The notes beneath the pieces were generated by a model. The model saw only the letters and a program-made list of their open reading frames with translations, was not told the origin of the DNA and did no database searches. DNA of 64,000 bases from Symsagittifera roscoffensis (lineage: Eukaryota; Xenacoelomorpha; Acoela; Convolutidae), in the NCBI RefSeq assembly GCF_963678635.1, contig NC_087063.1, positions 31,696,599 to 31,760,598 of the forward strand, given 5' to 3'. The translations under genes and the position numbers were made by a program. This document shows positions 53,230-64,000 of this stretch, piece after piece; position 1 is the first letter of the stretch, and every line of letters starts with the position of its first letter.

Positions 53230-54714
53230 CTTAAATAAATGATAATCAAAATTTGGCGAAATCAATGATGAGCACAAAGAAGTTCTTAGTTTTTTGGATA
53301 AATTCCCAGGCCCAGCAATCTTTGCAATCTTTGTCAAATCTTCAAATATTGAAGAATCTTTGAAAATTCTTTGAATACTTGGCGAGATCGTGTCAAAAAT
53401 TTTGAAAAACGGAAAAGATTTTTAGGAAAACTCCGAATCTTGAAGAGATTGCAAAGAATCTTGAAGATATTTTAAAAAAAAAAATTTGAAAACCGGGCTG
53501 GCAAGCGCTTCAAAATAAATTCTAAAAGATGTAAGACTTTTGAATCGATAATTATGAGCTATAATATGAAGCATTGAGACCATGACCTAACTAAAAATTA
53601 AGCAGCAAAAAAAACCTTGCAACTATGATTTAACTAATAATAAATAGAACAAATTAGTTTTTTGCTCAAAGTTGCTTAAAAATTTCGGATGATTTCCAAT
53701 CACAATTCCAAAGCAAAATAATTCAATAAATTTAAGCAAAAGCGAGGCACTTCAATATAATGAGATGCGAAATAAAGCGAAGCACGGCTGCGATGAATTA
53801 AGAAAATAATCATCAGTACAACGAATAAATTTTACCAGAAGCACATTTATTAGCACATGTGGCTGCGTTATTGATGACTAATTTTTGAGGATTTTAAGAT
53901 TAGTGCGCTAGACTCAAATTTGCTAGTTTGCAGATTCAAATCCGAAACCTAGCTGAGTTTTTGTTAATTCGAGGCTTGTTTATACTTTTTCTTATTTCAC
54001 TTGATGGAGCTGCTTTTTGGCCGCGATCTCGAAAGTGTTTGCGAATCGCAGCTTTGCCTCTGCGTTTTAATTTCAGTATAAATCAAGTGCGATAATACAG
54101 GTTTTTAGGGATGGTTGTTGAGGGTGTTCATGGTTTTTTGACTGCTAAAAGTCTTATAAAACTCATTAAAAAAATTCAAAGATTCTTTGCTATCTTTGAT
54201 AATTCTTCAAGACTCTTCAATATCTTGGCATGATTTTCAAGATGAATATACCTGATTATTTTTTGTGTTGGTGACTCCTAAGGATATTCAGAAGTTAAAT
54301 GAAACTGACAAATCAATTTGAATGCCACGGTATCTACTTCCACTGTTGTTTTTATTTTTCCGCAATAATTTATATTTGTTTCTGCAGTTTTCACTTCAAA
54401 TTAATTCGTCCTTTACTGAATAATGAACAAACAAATAGAAAAAATATCATAATTATACAATTTTGCTGTTATCTTTCATTTTATTTGCTTAAACTTTGGT
54501 GATTGGAACAATTTGTGCTACTTAAACAGCAAGTGGCTATCTCTGTTGTATATCGGCATTTCAACACTACTTCATTGTGAAAAAAAAAGAAACAAATATA
54601 AAGCTGGAACTGATCGAAGTTTGAACCATATTTCAGTTGCTAGTGAAGAATTTTAATTTCAAAAACCTGGACAAACTGATAATGTTTTTTTTTCATAAAT
54701 TTTACGGGTGAAGG
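53230..54714. other. Noncoding AT-rich stretch with short degenerate repeats
   Basis: The 53,300-53,480 part is a run of degenerate TCTTTGAA/GAATCTTGAA motifs, and a related patch recurs near 54,180-54,240. A weak tRNA-like pattern occurs near 53,890-53,950. No gene is supported. Confidence 0.4.
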
Positions 54715-54736
54715 AATTTTTTTTTATCAACTTGCT

Positions 54737-54956
54737 AGTAAAACACCATAAAATATTTCAAGGAAGAAGTAGTTTTTTCCAATTTTCAGCAATATACCAT
54801 AAGTAGGTTTGAAGTATGAAATAAGTTTTTTCTTTCAATTTCCCACCAATACATCATATATTAGTTTCAAGGAAGCAGTAGTTTTTTCCTCTCATTTTTC
54901 AAGCAATGCAGCATAAATATATTTCAAGGATGGAGTAAGTTTTTTTTCCCGCATTA
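54737..54956. repeat. Degenerate ~57-bp tandem repeat, first block
   Basis: About four units start at 54737, 54788, 54845 and 54901. Each has the pattern AGCAATACACCATAAAT, then TTTCAAGG.GAAGTA and a T-rich spacer. The same unit continues after an inserted segment at 55,803. Confidence 0.65.
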
Positions 54957-55793
54957 AGGTTGACCAAAATTCGCAATCTTAGAACTTTTCTTATGAAAAT
55001 CTTACAACTTCTTACAAATATAAAATTAAAGATGTTGGCAGTTAGAGACTGTTTTTTATTAAAAAAATGTAAAATAGAGACTTCTCTTGCAAGAAAATTG
55101 TAAAACAGTAGCTTTTCCCCCAAAAGTTTTTCAAAAGTTTTTTTTTGTTTTTTTTTAAAGTTATTTTATAACCAGTTCAAAATTGTCCATTGCCGCAGAG
55201 TACAAGGACGTTAAGCCATAGGCAACAAAGACTCGTGTTGCTACATGAGTTTAGAGGTTACAGAAGAACAAGAACTTAACAGAATAAGTTTGCTGATTTC
55301 TAGAAATTTTGTTGATGTTTACCTGAACGCCTCATACAACACATCCAAAGCTAAATGATATGATTCGTAAAATTAAAATTTTTATTGTCTCGGAAATAAT
55401 TTTGAACTGCTAAATACGGTTGACTAGGATATTTATTCTAAAAAAAACAGTGTTTTTTTTTTCAATTTAAAGCATGTAAAAAGTTATAGATAGTGGTTAT
55501 AATGTATGCATTTTAAACAAAACACTTATAGCATAATCTTTTTTTTTAAATAAATATCCTAGTCAACCGTAATTAGGATTAACGGTTCAAAAACATTTTG
55601 GAGTCAATAAAAGTTTACTTAATTAATTTGTTTTGTTATGACGGTATAGAAAAACATTCAAAGTGTTTTTGGCATTTTTTTTGAATTTTGATTGATTTTT
55701 TGTACTTATAAGAAAGTTGTAAGATAGCTGAAGTTCCTACAAATCTTATGAAAAATTCTAAGACAAGGAATTTTGTAGCATGGTTAACCCTGC
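54957..55793. mobile_element. Inserted element with imperfect long inverted ends, ~0.84 kb
   Basis: The left end (AAGGTTGACCAAAATTC, then TCTTAGAACTTTTCTTATGA) and the inverse of the right end (GGTTAACCATG..., TCTTAGAATTTTTCATAAGA) match imperfectly over about 60-80 bases. The segment separates the two blocks of the ~57-bp tandem repeat, so it is likely an old insertion. It contains a younger mariner-type MITE. Confidence 0.5.
55417..55569. mobile_element. Mariner-type MITE, 153 bp, TA duplication
   Basis: The ends CGGTTGACTAGGATATTTAT and the inverse are near-perfect inverted repeats of about 28 bp. TA dinucleotides flank both sides (55415-55416 and 55570-55571), as for Tc1/mariner insertions. 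It has no coding capacity. Confidence 0.8.
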
Positions 55794-55802
55794 CAATTTT
55801 AT

Positions 55803-56095
55803 AGCAATACACCATAAATAAATTTCAAGGTGGAGTTAGGTTTTTCCTATTAATTTTTCAGCAGAACGTTATATATAATTTTCGAAGAAGAAGTAAGTTT
55901 TCCTCTCATCTTCACAGCAATACACCATAAAAGAGATTCAATGATAACTTAAGTTTTTCCACTGAATTTCTTAGCAATACACCCGATATGAATTTTAGGG
56001 ATGAAGTAGGTTTTTCTTCTCAAATCTACAGTAAAACAACATAAATGAGTTTAAAAAATAAACTAGACTTTTCGCAAGTTCCCAACAAAACACCA
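55803..56095. repeat. Degenerate ~57-bp tandem repeat, second block
   Basis: Units start at about 55803, 55859, 55916, 55972, 56029 and 56083, each opening with an AGCAATACACCATAA-like motif. The regular 56-57 base spacing is visible despite divergence. Confidence 0.65.
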
Positions 56096-57989
56096 TGGTA
56101 TACAGTGATGAAAGCTTGACAAAGATGGTTAAGTATGCAAAAAAGCTCTTCAGAATGTTACAATTTTTTCCAATTGACACAAAAATTTTACAATTTCATA
56201 TACAATTGAAAATTTTGACGAAGTTTGATTGGTTCAAAAGAAAAAAAATTATTTTTTCAATTAAGTCATACTATTTTTAATAGTTTTGTTTGCAAAAATT
56301 TTTCTCAGGTGAAATGGGTTTTTAATTTTCTAAATTTTGATTTTTACCTTAGTTTGTTATAGGAAAAAAATATTTTTTTTTGTTTTTGCAATTGTTCAGG
56401 TTGAAACTTCAATATACAATCATTCATTTACACAAAACTGTTGATTCCATCAAATCCATTGCTTTTTGTTATTTTTTTGTTTCTTTTGTACGGTATCAAA
56501 GTTTTCATCATTACGAGGCCAAATTGTGTATTTTGTGAATAGTTAGCGGATTCCGCAACAAGGAAGCTCCCTTTATTTGTTATTTTGTCCTTTCTTTTTC
56601 TTTGATCGTTCCGACAAAATTTTACATGTTTTAAGGCTTGTCTCTGGAGTCCAGGAACATACAGTCGCAAAATTGTGCGCCTGTAAAGTGCACATTTTGG
56701 CCTCGTAAAGATGAACGTCGTATGAATCGATGACTGTTTTTAGGTTTTTGTACTTAATGTTTTTCTAGTGTCTCTGCTAAATTGAGCCCATATTGAACAA
56801 ATGGTCTTCGATTATTGTCTAAGTGCGTTTTCGTGTTAGTTTCACGGTGATGATGAGTTGATAAAAATGGTTTCGGTTAGTGTTTTGCAATCAGATTCAG
56901 TTTTAAATATTGCCTACCATTCAATCAACTTGGCATTTTTGCTTTTATAAAAGTCGCTTAATATTTTTTGCTGCTTGGTACTTTCACGTGTCACAACATT
57001 TACTAACTTTTTAACCAAATTTCATTTTCATTCTTGCTTTTATCAATAACTCAGTTTTATCTGTAGATTTTATCAATTTATCTTAGCCATAAAAATCTCC
57101 CGGGTAGAGGTTATTGATTTATAATAGGAAGGTCGCAACTAAAGTTTTGACCATCCGGACTGAGATATCTCCAGAATTTGTCCGCGACTTAAGATCCTGT
57201 CCAAGAATATAAATTTTTGGTCGCGGAAATAAAATTGGCACGACTGAAAATCGAAAAATAACTCGCGGACTTCAACCCTGGCTGTTCTCAACAAATAATT
57301 ACTTATCTACTTCTCCTGTTTGCTCTACTGCAAATATAGCTTTTCATAAACTGATTCACTTTCGAATATTCCAAATTTGAAAAATTTCCTGAAACATTTC
57401 CTCGTGAAGTTATTGGTTTGTTTGCAAAAATGCTGACAAAACATCAAGTTTTCCAAAAGTACGACTCAGAAAGTGCATATTCATTATCATATTTTCTTCA
57501 CGCCTTTTTCGCTTTCGAACAGTTTTTCGAATTGTATTTTTGAAAGATGGAAAATAAGACAGAGAAGCGAAGCCGATCTTTGCACCACTTTTAGTCCTAC
57601 CACATCATAATATTGCAAGATAGCAGACAGCAAATTTGCAAGATAACAGGCTACAAAAACTTCTTCAAATGCGACTGAAAGTAAATTTTCTTCAAATGCG
57701 ACTGTTTTTTATGGAAAAATTTTTGTCGCGATCAGTATTTCTGTAATTAATTTTAGTAGCAGCTAATAATTAGAAATGTACGATGTCTTAATAAAAAATC
57801 CAATTTTTTGTCCCATGGTTCCTACAATTTTTTTGTATAGAACTATTTGTTGCTAATTATTATTTAATTATGCCTCTCAGGTGCAATGATATAAATGATC
57901 AAAGGATATAAACTCCATCTTTTTCTTTATTTCGGAGTTTTCTGTACAAAGAGGCCAAGCATTGAACAAACTTTTTTGAAATGATGTTG
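56096..57989. other. Noncoding AT-rich stretch
   Basis: No gene is supported. Open frames are short and lack motifs. Confidence 0.4.
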
Positions 57990-58560
57990 TTTCAAACATT
58001 TGAAATTGCGAAGTGTATTCGGGTGTGTTGGGAAAAGGTCGAGTGATATAACAAAACAAAGACCTTTCAGTCGTGATTCGAACGAAATTTAAAAGTTTTA
58101 CAGTTGCCCCAGTGTCGAGAAAAATTGATTTGAAACTTTTGATTTTCAGCCTTGATTCGAGCGAATAAAGCAAACGAGATGGCTTATTTTAGCTTCTCTT
58201 AATATCGCAATAGCTTACAGTAGCTTAACTTAAACCATAAAAACTGAATTTTAATGGATTAAAGTAAGCTTTAGCGCCTTTTCATAATCAAATCTTAAAA
58301 AGTTCCAAAAACTGCAAAAAACGTTTTGAATTTTTTGTTATTCGTTTTTCTAGCAATTTTTGTTTAAAAAATTCCAATTTGCATATTTTAGTATGACTCT
58401 CGAATCTTCCTAAGATATAGTTTTCTTTCAAATTTTTTATCATGCCACGCAGAAAAGACGACATTATTTTAAAAAAAAATTTGTTGTAAGCAAGCTTTTC
58501 TTACTATGTTTAAAATATTTTGTGCTACTTGCCCAGTAACTAGGCTAATCTTGTTCATGT
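57990..58560 (+). repeat. Dispersed repeat family A, copy 5
   Basis: It contains GGTCGAGTGATATAAC, CTTTCAGTCGTGATTCGAAC, GTCGAGAAAAATTGATTTGA, TTCGAGCGAATAAAGCAAAC and ATCATGCCACGCAGAAAAGA in the same order as the copies near 5 and 8.5 kb. It ends near GTGCTACTTGCCCAGTAACT. Confidence 0.55.
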
Positions 58561-59614
58561 TTGGATTTTTTTTAACATTTTCTAAAGAGTTACGATGCCA
58601 AAACTTAGCTATGGACTTGAAAAATGTCCGATATTTGAAACTTTGACAATTTTTTCTTTAAAAAAATTTCTTTTGAAAATTTGAATTTCAAAAATTTTAT
58701 TTTTTATTTTTGACAACAAAAAAATTTAACCAAAATTTACACATTGTGATTAAGTGAACGATTTTGCACTGCAACTTTCCTCCCCAATGCGGGTACATCC
58801 TAACTAATTTTAGAAAGTTTTGTCTGAAAAAGCAGTGTTATCCTTTTTTCGATTGTCATAAAAACTAGGTTCCAAATCTGAGCTTGAAACTTCAATCGAA
58901 AGAACAAGTTGAAGGGGTACGTAAGTAATCCGCTATGGACTTAAAACTATTTCCTCTATTGACACATTTTTTGTTGAAGCTCGCAAAATTGACCGTGCCA
59001 ATTCTGAAATTATAAAAACAATCGAATTGAGACGTTTGGTTGATATAACCTGCGAAATGGTTTTCCCAAAACTTATATAAGGACTAAGCTATGGACTTGG
59101 TAATTGTCCATTTTTGACATTTTGTCCTATTGTGAAAAACTATGCGTTACTTTTTGCATTTGCGTAGTTTTCAGTACAGGCACTATCAGTTAATTTTCTT
59201 TTCCGTGGCACATTTGCTAGAAAACATTTGCAAACAAAGCAATTCTCGCGTTTTTTTTGTAGCCATTATTTATAAATTTTCGAGCAATCGGGGCGCTATT
59301 GCGAAATTACAATAATACCAATCTCAAGGTCAAGTTTTGTTTCTAGCTTGTAGCAAAAACTATTCAATTTTTTTTCATTCGAACAAATTGGTTTTTGAAA
59401 ATTTCAAACTCTATTTGCCATTTTCATAACTTAATTTTGCGAACCGCAGCTTCGCCCCTTTTTAGAAAAAAATAGATACGCCGCTAAAGCTTTGTGCAAT
59501 GAAATGAAACTCTGTGGTGTAAACAGACCATTTAAACTAAAACTAAATGAATAACTGATTAACAAATTTAATAATTCTATCAAAACTGTCGCAATTTGAA
59601 TAAAAATAATGATT
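58561..59614. other. Noncoding AT-rich stretch
   Basis: No gene is visible. A phrase of the form AAGCTATGGACTTG..AA.TGTCC recurs near 58,610, 58,930 and 59,090, hinting at a degenerate tandem or dispersed repeat. Confidence 0.4.
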
Positions 59615-60045
59615 GCCAGTTGCAAAGCTCATTGTTCTGACCATATTCTTATTGAAAATTGCAAAAAAAAGTTGTTACCTTATTTCAAATTTTTGTCGTT
59701 GCTTTGCATGGTATGATAAAACAACCTGAATGACAGCCTAGTAAAACAAAGTTTTAGCACTCATAGCGAATTAAGAAATTGAATATAAAGTGTTTCCGAA
59801 AAACTACTGTGCATGAAAAAACCATCAAAATTTTGAAAGCTTTAATTTTTTGAAATTTTCAAAGTTTTTATTCCCAAAATGGAACTTGAAAGGCTTCAAA
59901 AATTATTTAATTGCAGCATGCAGACAAAAGGAAGTTTCACGGCTCATGCTACTACAATAAGCCTGTTTGCTTACTTTACTCGCTCGAAATTCATTTAAAA
60001 CTCAAACTTTTAAAACAGTTTTTCACAGAAAAACTTCAATATATT
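59615..60045 (-). repeat. Dispersed repeat family A, copy 6
   Basis: It starts GTTGCAAAGCTCATTGTTCT then GACCAT and contains GGTATGATAAAACA, AGCCTGTTTGC and CGCTCGAAATTCATT, the inverted equivalents of the family blocks. Confidence 0.5.
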
Positions 60046-61782
60046 CAATGTTTCAACGCAGACCCGGTAATTATTTGTGGTACCTGAATTTACGAGAAAA
60101 CAAAAAAGCAAAAACTAAACAGAGCCTAATACAAAATGCTCCCCGTTCTCATTGATCGGCACAAAAACACCTTCGAACTATTTAATACCGAGGCAATCAA
60201 ATAATTTTTTTTGGAGCTCAAAGCATTTTTGAATTGCGCTCAACGAAAGAAAACAACTTTCACTCGTAATAGCAAAAGAGACAAGAACTATAAAACAAAA
60301 AAACTTTAAAAATATTACCGAGAACAAAAAACATCACAAATGAATTCTTACTGCTTCGCTGTATCTGAAAAAAAAATAATAAAACGACGATTTCCTAAAT
60401 ATAACTTGCTTCTTTACGAAAAATGGTAATTTTTAAGAAGAAAAAAAAACGATAAGAATCTATAGCCATCGAAAGTTTGGCATCAAGTTGGTCAAGGTTA
60501 GAACCAAAAAAAAGGAATAAGAAATTCTCTGTGGAGTGATTAACTACACTTTTCTGAACACTTCACTACATAAAACATAACGAGACTGCTCGTATCAGGG
60601 CGAAGCCCTGAATGTTCCGACTGCCTTTTAAGAATTTTGGAGCAGTAATAACATTTAAAAATTAAACGAATTAAAACAAAAGGAAAAAAAAAATCTAAAA
60701 TTTGAAATTTTTTGTGAAAATCACCCCCCACACGCCATATAAAGTACAAAAGGATAGATATCGCTCCTTGTGACAAATCAACTATGGCACATAAGCTTCT
60801 TTCACCGATTTCTAAGACGGATTAACTCTCCGCTTACGCGTTAATAGCGCGTAATATATCGCGCGTTAATTGTCCCAAATTGACCAAAATGGCGCAACTT
60901 TTAAACCCCCATAACTTTACGAAAAATGATCACAGGTGAAATATCTTTTCAAATTTGAGCTTAGGACAACAATACCTTTCGAATGATATAAAAGAATTCC
61001 GTCAAAAATGGCTACTTAAAAAGTCGAAATTTGTCTGAAGAAAAAAAAAACCCACCCCGAGCACAAATATTCCGTTACAAATAGTCGGAACAATAAAAGT
61101 GTATAGGTATGGATATTTTCAATCCCCGGGATTTATGACTACTGGACTTCAATGCATGCGTACGGCCAAAAGCTCTGACAAATAGTTCTGTTTTTTATAC
61201 ATTGGTCAGTTTCTTTCATTAATATCCTCCACCCAAAGGAAAACAGACCGGAGTGAGCTCAGTGAGCATGAGGATAAGTTTGCTGAACAATTTATGTAAA
61301 TGGCGAGTGAAGTTAACTCTGCAGTAATTGAGCGAATCGACGCGAGCGTGAGGGTAGTAGCCCCTTGGTTTGTTCGACTCGACTACTCAAGCAATGTCCT
61401 TAGTCTTCAGCTCACGCTCAGATGGGAAGCACTACTTGAAGCGCTCAAGGAGTGAGGGGACAGACATCTCGGCCAACCTGGTCACGTGAGAGTCGCGTGC
61501 GACTCATGAGATATTCAACATTGAAAATATAGCCAAAATATTCGTGTACAATTAAACACAGAAAATTTGCGCAGTGTCTTTTTTAGCAGAAATTGATTAG
61601 GCATAACCGACTCTAGATCGGTATAGTCCGAGCTAACTGTTGTAATGCTGCGTTAACTTTAAAATTTCCCGCTAAACAGAAAACTGTATCGCAAAAATCG
61701 TCGGTGAAATTACGGGAAAATTTTTATTGCGGTGAAGATTCGCGTACAGCTGCAGACTGCAATTTATTGCTGTAGGGCTTCT
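60046..61782. other. Noncoding stretch
   Basis: No gene is supported. A palindromic GCGTTAATAGCGCG/CGCGCGTTAA patch lies at about 60,838-60,870. Confidence 0.4.
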
Positions 61783-61790
61783 GGTGAAGT

Positions 61791-62265
61791 CAGGCACGGA
61801 TTTAGGGGGGGGGGGTCGGGGGGGAGGACGTCTTTGTTTAGGGATTCGACCCGCTGCCGACCCAAAGGGTCCCCTTTGGTTTTTTTTAAGAAATCCAGTT
61901 TCGGCCGACCAACCTTAAAATTTTTCTAAAGGCGCCTTCGGCGCCCATAAATACTAATTTTGAGGATGGAGCGCGCGCCGAAAAAACGCAATTTTTTGGT
62001 CAAAATTTTCCAAAAAGTGCCTAAAAACGCCTTTTTTGGCCTATTTTTTCAAAATTTTGCCTGCGGCGCAGAAAATTTTGCCAAAATAGAGAAAAACAGC
62101 GCTTTGGGAGAGCTCGGAAAATCAATTTTGTCGACCTAAAAAAAAGGCCGACAAAATTTTCCAAAATTTTTTGAAAGTCCGCCCCCCAGACCACCCAAAC
62201 GCCCCCCCCCCCCCCCCCCATAAACTACCCCCCCCCCCCTCGAAAAAACCCTAGATCTGCCCCTG
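61791..62265. mobile_element. hAT-type non-autonomous element, repeat family B, 475 bp
   Basis: It starts CAGGCACGGATTTAGGG and ends CCCTAGATCTGCCCCTG, imperfect inverted ends. Flanks GGTGAAGT (61783-61790) and GGTGAACT (62266-62273) form an 8-bp duplication with one mismatch. The interior has AAAGGCGCCTTCGGCGCC, long G and C runs and no transposase. The shorter copy at 53037 is a relative. Confidence 0.82.
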
Positions 62266-62273
62266 GGTGAACT

Positions 62274-64000
62274 AACTTTCAAAAATTTTTTTTCCAGGAG
62301 GGCTGAAGCGCGCCTATTTTAATCGCCACTGCATAGAAAAAGATTTGTTCCCGCGCAACCATATCGGGTCTCGTTGTCAGACAGAAAAAAAAGCGTATCA
62401 CTCTGCGCAATGAACCAATTTTTACCCTTCACACAAGTGCTTATATCAAAACAGGCAATGAAATCATTTTGTACGGCGCAGACTTTTAGACAGCTGAACA
62501 AAACGAACCCTCTTTTGCCAAATAATTGCAGGAAATGAACCAAAATATTCCATGCCGCAATTGTTTCTTCAACCCCAACGCTCAACCGAGGGATCCGACA
62601 TGATTTAGTTTTTGGCAGCGGCTTATCGTATACCGCATTTTACACAATCATTTTTGATGAACGGGCAGCCGTTGAAACTTGATGACAGCAAGACGCAATG
62701 GAAACACAGAACTTAAAAACTCATTGCTCTCATGTTGATGCTCGCCGTAGAGCTGACAGATGACTAAGACTGCTTGTGGCTGACTATTATACAAGGTTAC
62801 AGGTTGCAAAGCCTCGATTATTTTTTTGGGCTGGCTCTTAATACCGCCGGTTAAACTAAGAAGAAATTTTGGTTCCACAAACAGCAAATTTCTACTTCAT
62901 TTTTATGTTAGATAACCTTTATTGAAATTCTTATTTGTCTGGCGGAAATTTGGCCCGCAGCGCAAGCACGAGAAAATTCAACCATGTAAATTACTTCCTG
63001 GGAGAAGCCAGAAAACATGTATTACTTAATGTTTTCATCGAGAACATGAAAATTATTCAACCAGAAAGCAATATCTTCCAGCAAATCTAATCTGGAACGC
63101 CATTGAAGAGAGCGCTTCTCAAGATAATCCGTTTCTCAAATTAATCTATTTGTAAAATACCTTGAGCAAAATTTTAGTTCTTAGTATCTTGTTATCATGC
63201 GTCGCTTTATTACTATTTAGAAGTTCTGGAAGGGCAGCTTTTTGATGGCATAAATAATTTCATGTAAATAAATTCTTTCGAATTGATTCCAAATTGAATT
63301 AAAAAGAAAACGTTGAACGAAAATAATCAACACTTTGACAACATCATTCAACTGTTCGCAACGACGAAGTTTACCACATTGTGTAAATAGCAGCACATCA
63401 ATTTTGATAAAGAATTTGAAATTGCAGCAAAAGCTTTTAAAACGTAAGCCAACCTGCTATATGAAACATAATGAATAACCTAATTAATGAATCGTACAAA
63501 TCAACCGGAAGAGCAATAAAAAAAAATAAATACACGGAACTTCAATGTTATCATGAATCATTTGAACAAGTTAGACAGAGAGAACAGTCTTCCATTTATG
63601 TTTAATTGAAGGAATATATAGCACAAAACAACTCAGCAAAGACGTCACAATGCGGATCAATTTTTTTCATCAAGCAAACATCGTCTTTCAAAATAACTCA
63701 CCAAAAAAAGGAAATACTTAGCACAAAACTGAACAAACAAATCAAACTGCGTAATATTTTCTTCCATTCTGCCTTCACTGACTACAAAACTTTCAGTACT
63801 CATTAATTTAAAACTGAAAAACGTTTTAACGATTTTCAGTGTGTCGACAATAACCTTGAGTGTGACATCTTAGTATCACTGCACGCTCTAAATTACGAGA
63901 TCCAAACGGATTACTGTCTAGTGTTTTTCAGATAACGAAAAGAAACATCTGCATTCCCATGAAAAAATCTGAAGACCGTGAACCGCTGGCAAAAACACCT
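62274..64000. other. Noncoding stretch to the window end
   Basis: Open frames on the - strand at 62319-62585 and 62648-62887 lack motifs and conserved composition. I cannot support a gene, though an exon of a gene beyond the window cannot be excluded. Confidence 0.4.

Noticed and set aside
53890-53950. tRNA-like segment with a GATTCAAATCC-type B box
   Set aside because: The A box is poor and stems do not form, so a tRNA or SINE cannot be supported.
62319-62887. Two - strand frames as host exons
   Set aside because: No splice context, motif or composition supports them, and one is adjacent to a transposon end.

Overview
This is an AT-rich animal genome segment, most likely from an invertebrate. 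The support is two intron-containing host genes with GT-AG splicing, one 200-base assembly gap, many small DNA transposons, and two very large mobile elements that occupy more than half of the window. I cannot name the species. All homology statements rest on motif reading, not on searches.

Left part (1-14,244). A two-exon universal stress protein gene lies on the + strand (2146-3023). A P-loop, sulfotransferase-like gene lies on the - strand (13482-10405) and is split by a 2.15 kb intron that contains the assembly gap and several repeats. The rest is noncoding DNA with a hAT-type MITE, a degenerate tRNA-Gln-like sequence and several copies of a dispersed repeat with GTTCCGACCA-like ends.

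Centre-left (14,245-33,102). A complete 18.85 kb LTR retrotransposon lies on the - strand, bounded by 408-bp LTRs that look identical by eye and by a 4-bp target duplication (ATTG). It carries a 155-aa leader ORF, a 2740-aa single-frame Gag-Pol of Ty3/gypsy order (CCHC, protease, RT, RNase H, integrase with GPY/F), two tiny membrane ORFs, a 378-codon open frame with no methionine, an 872-aa envelope-like glycoprotein with a pattern resembling chuvirus glycoproteins, and a 597-aa protein of unknown function. Three of the downstream junctions are overlaps of 4 or 13 nt, which suggests coupled translation of a polycistronic RNA or spliced messages.

Centre-right (34,240-51,120). A 16.87 kb Maverick/Polinton (polintovirus/adintovirus-like) is flanked by a perfect 6-bp target duplication (AGCATT). 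It carries protein-primed DNA polymerase B with at least one clear intron, an adenain-type protease, major and minor capsid proteins, a glycine/basic virion-like protein, a retrovirus-like integrase, an A32-type ATPase and several family-typical small genes. These are nearly all on the - strand and tightly overlapping. PolB, ATPase, INT and MCP are each broken by a frameshift or stop. Each TIR is itself a ~219-nt imperfect palindrome. Inside lies a 3.65 kb module (40,086-43,735) bounded by a nearly perfect 105-bp inverted repeat. It carries opposite-strand genes for a PC4-like ssDNA-binding protein and a small protein with an HUH-like HYHVLV motif. This nested module is the best candidate for something undescribed.

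Right part (51,121-64,000). I see no convincing gene. It contains three hAT-type short elements with 8-bp duplications, a mariner-type MITE, a degenerate ~57-bp tandem array split by an inserted element, and more copies of the dispersed repeat.
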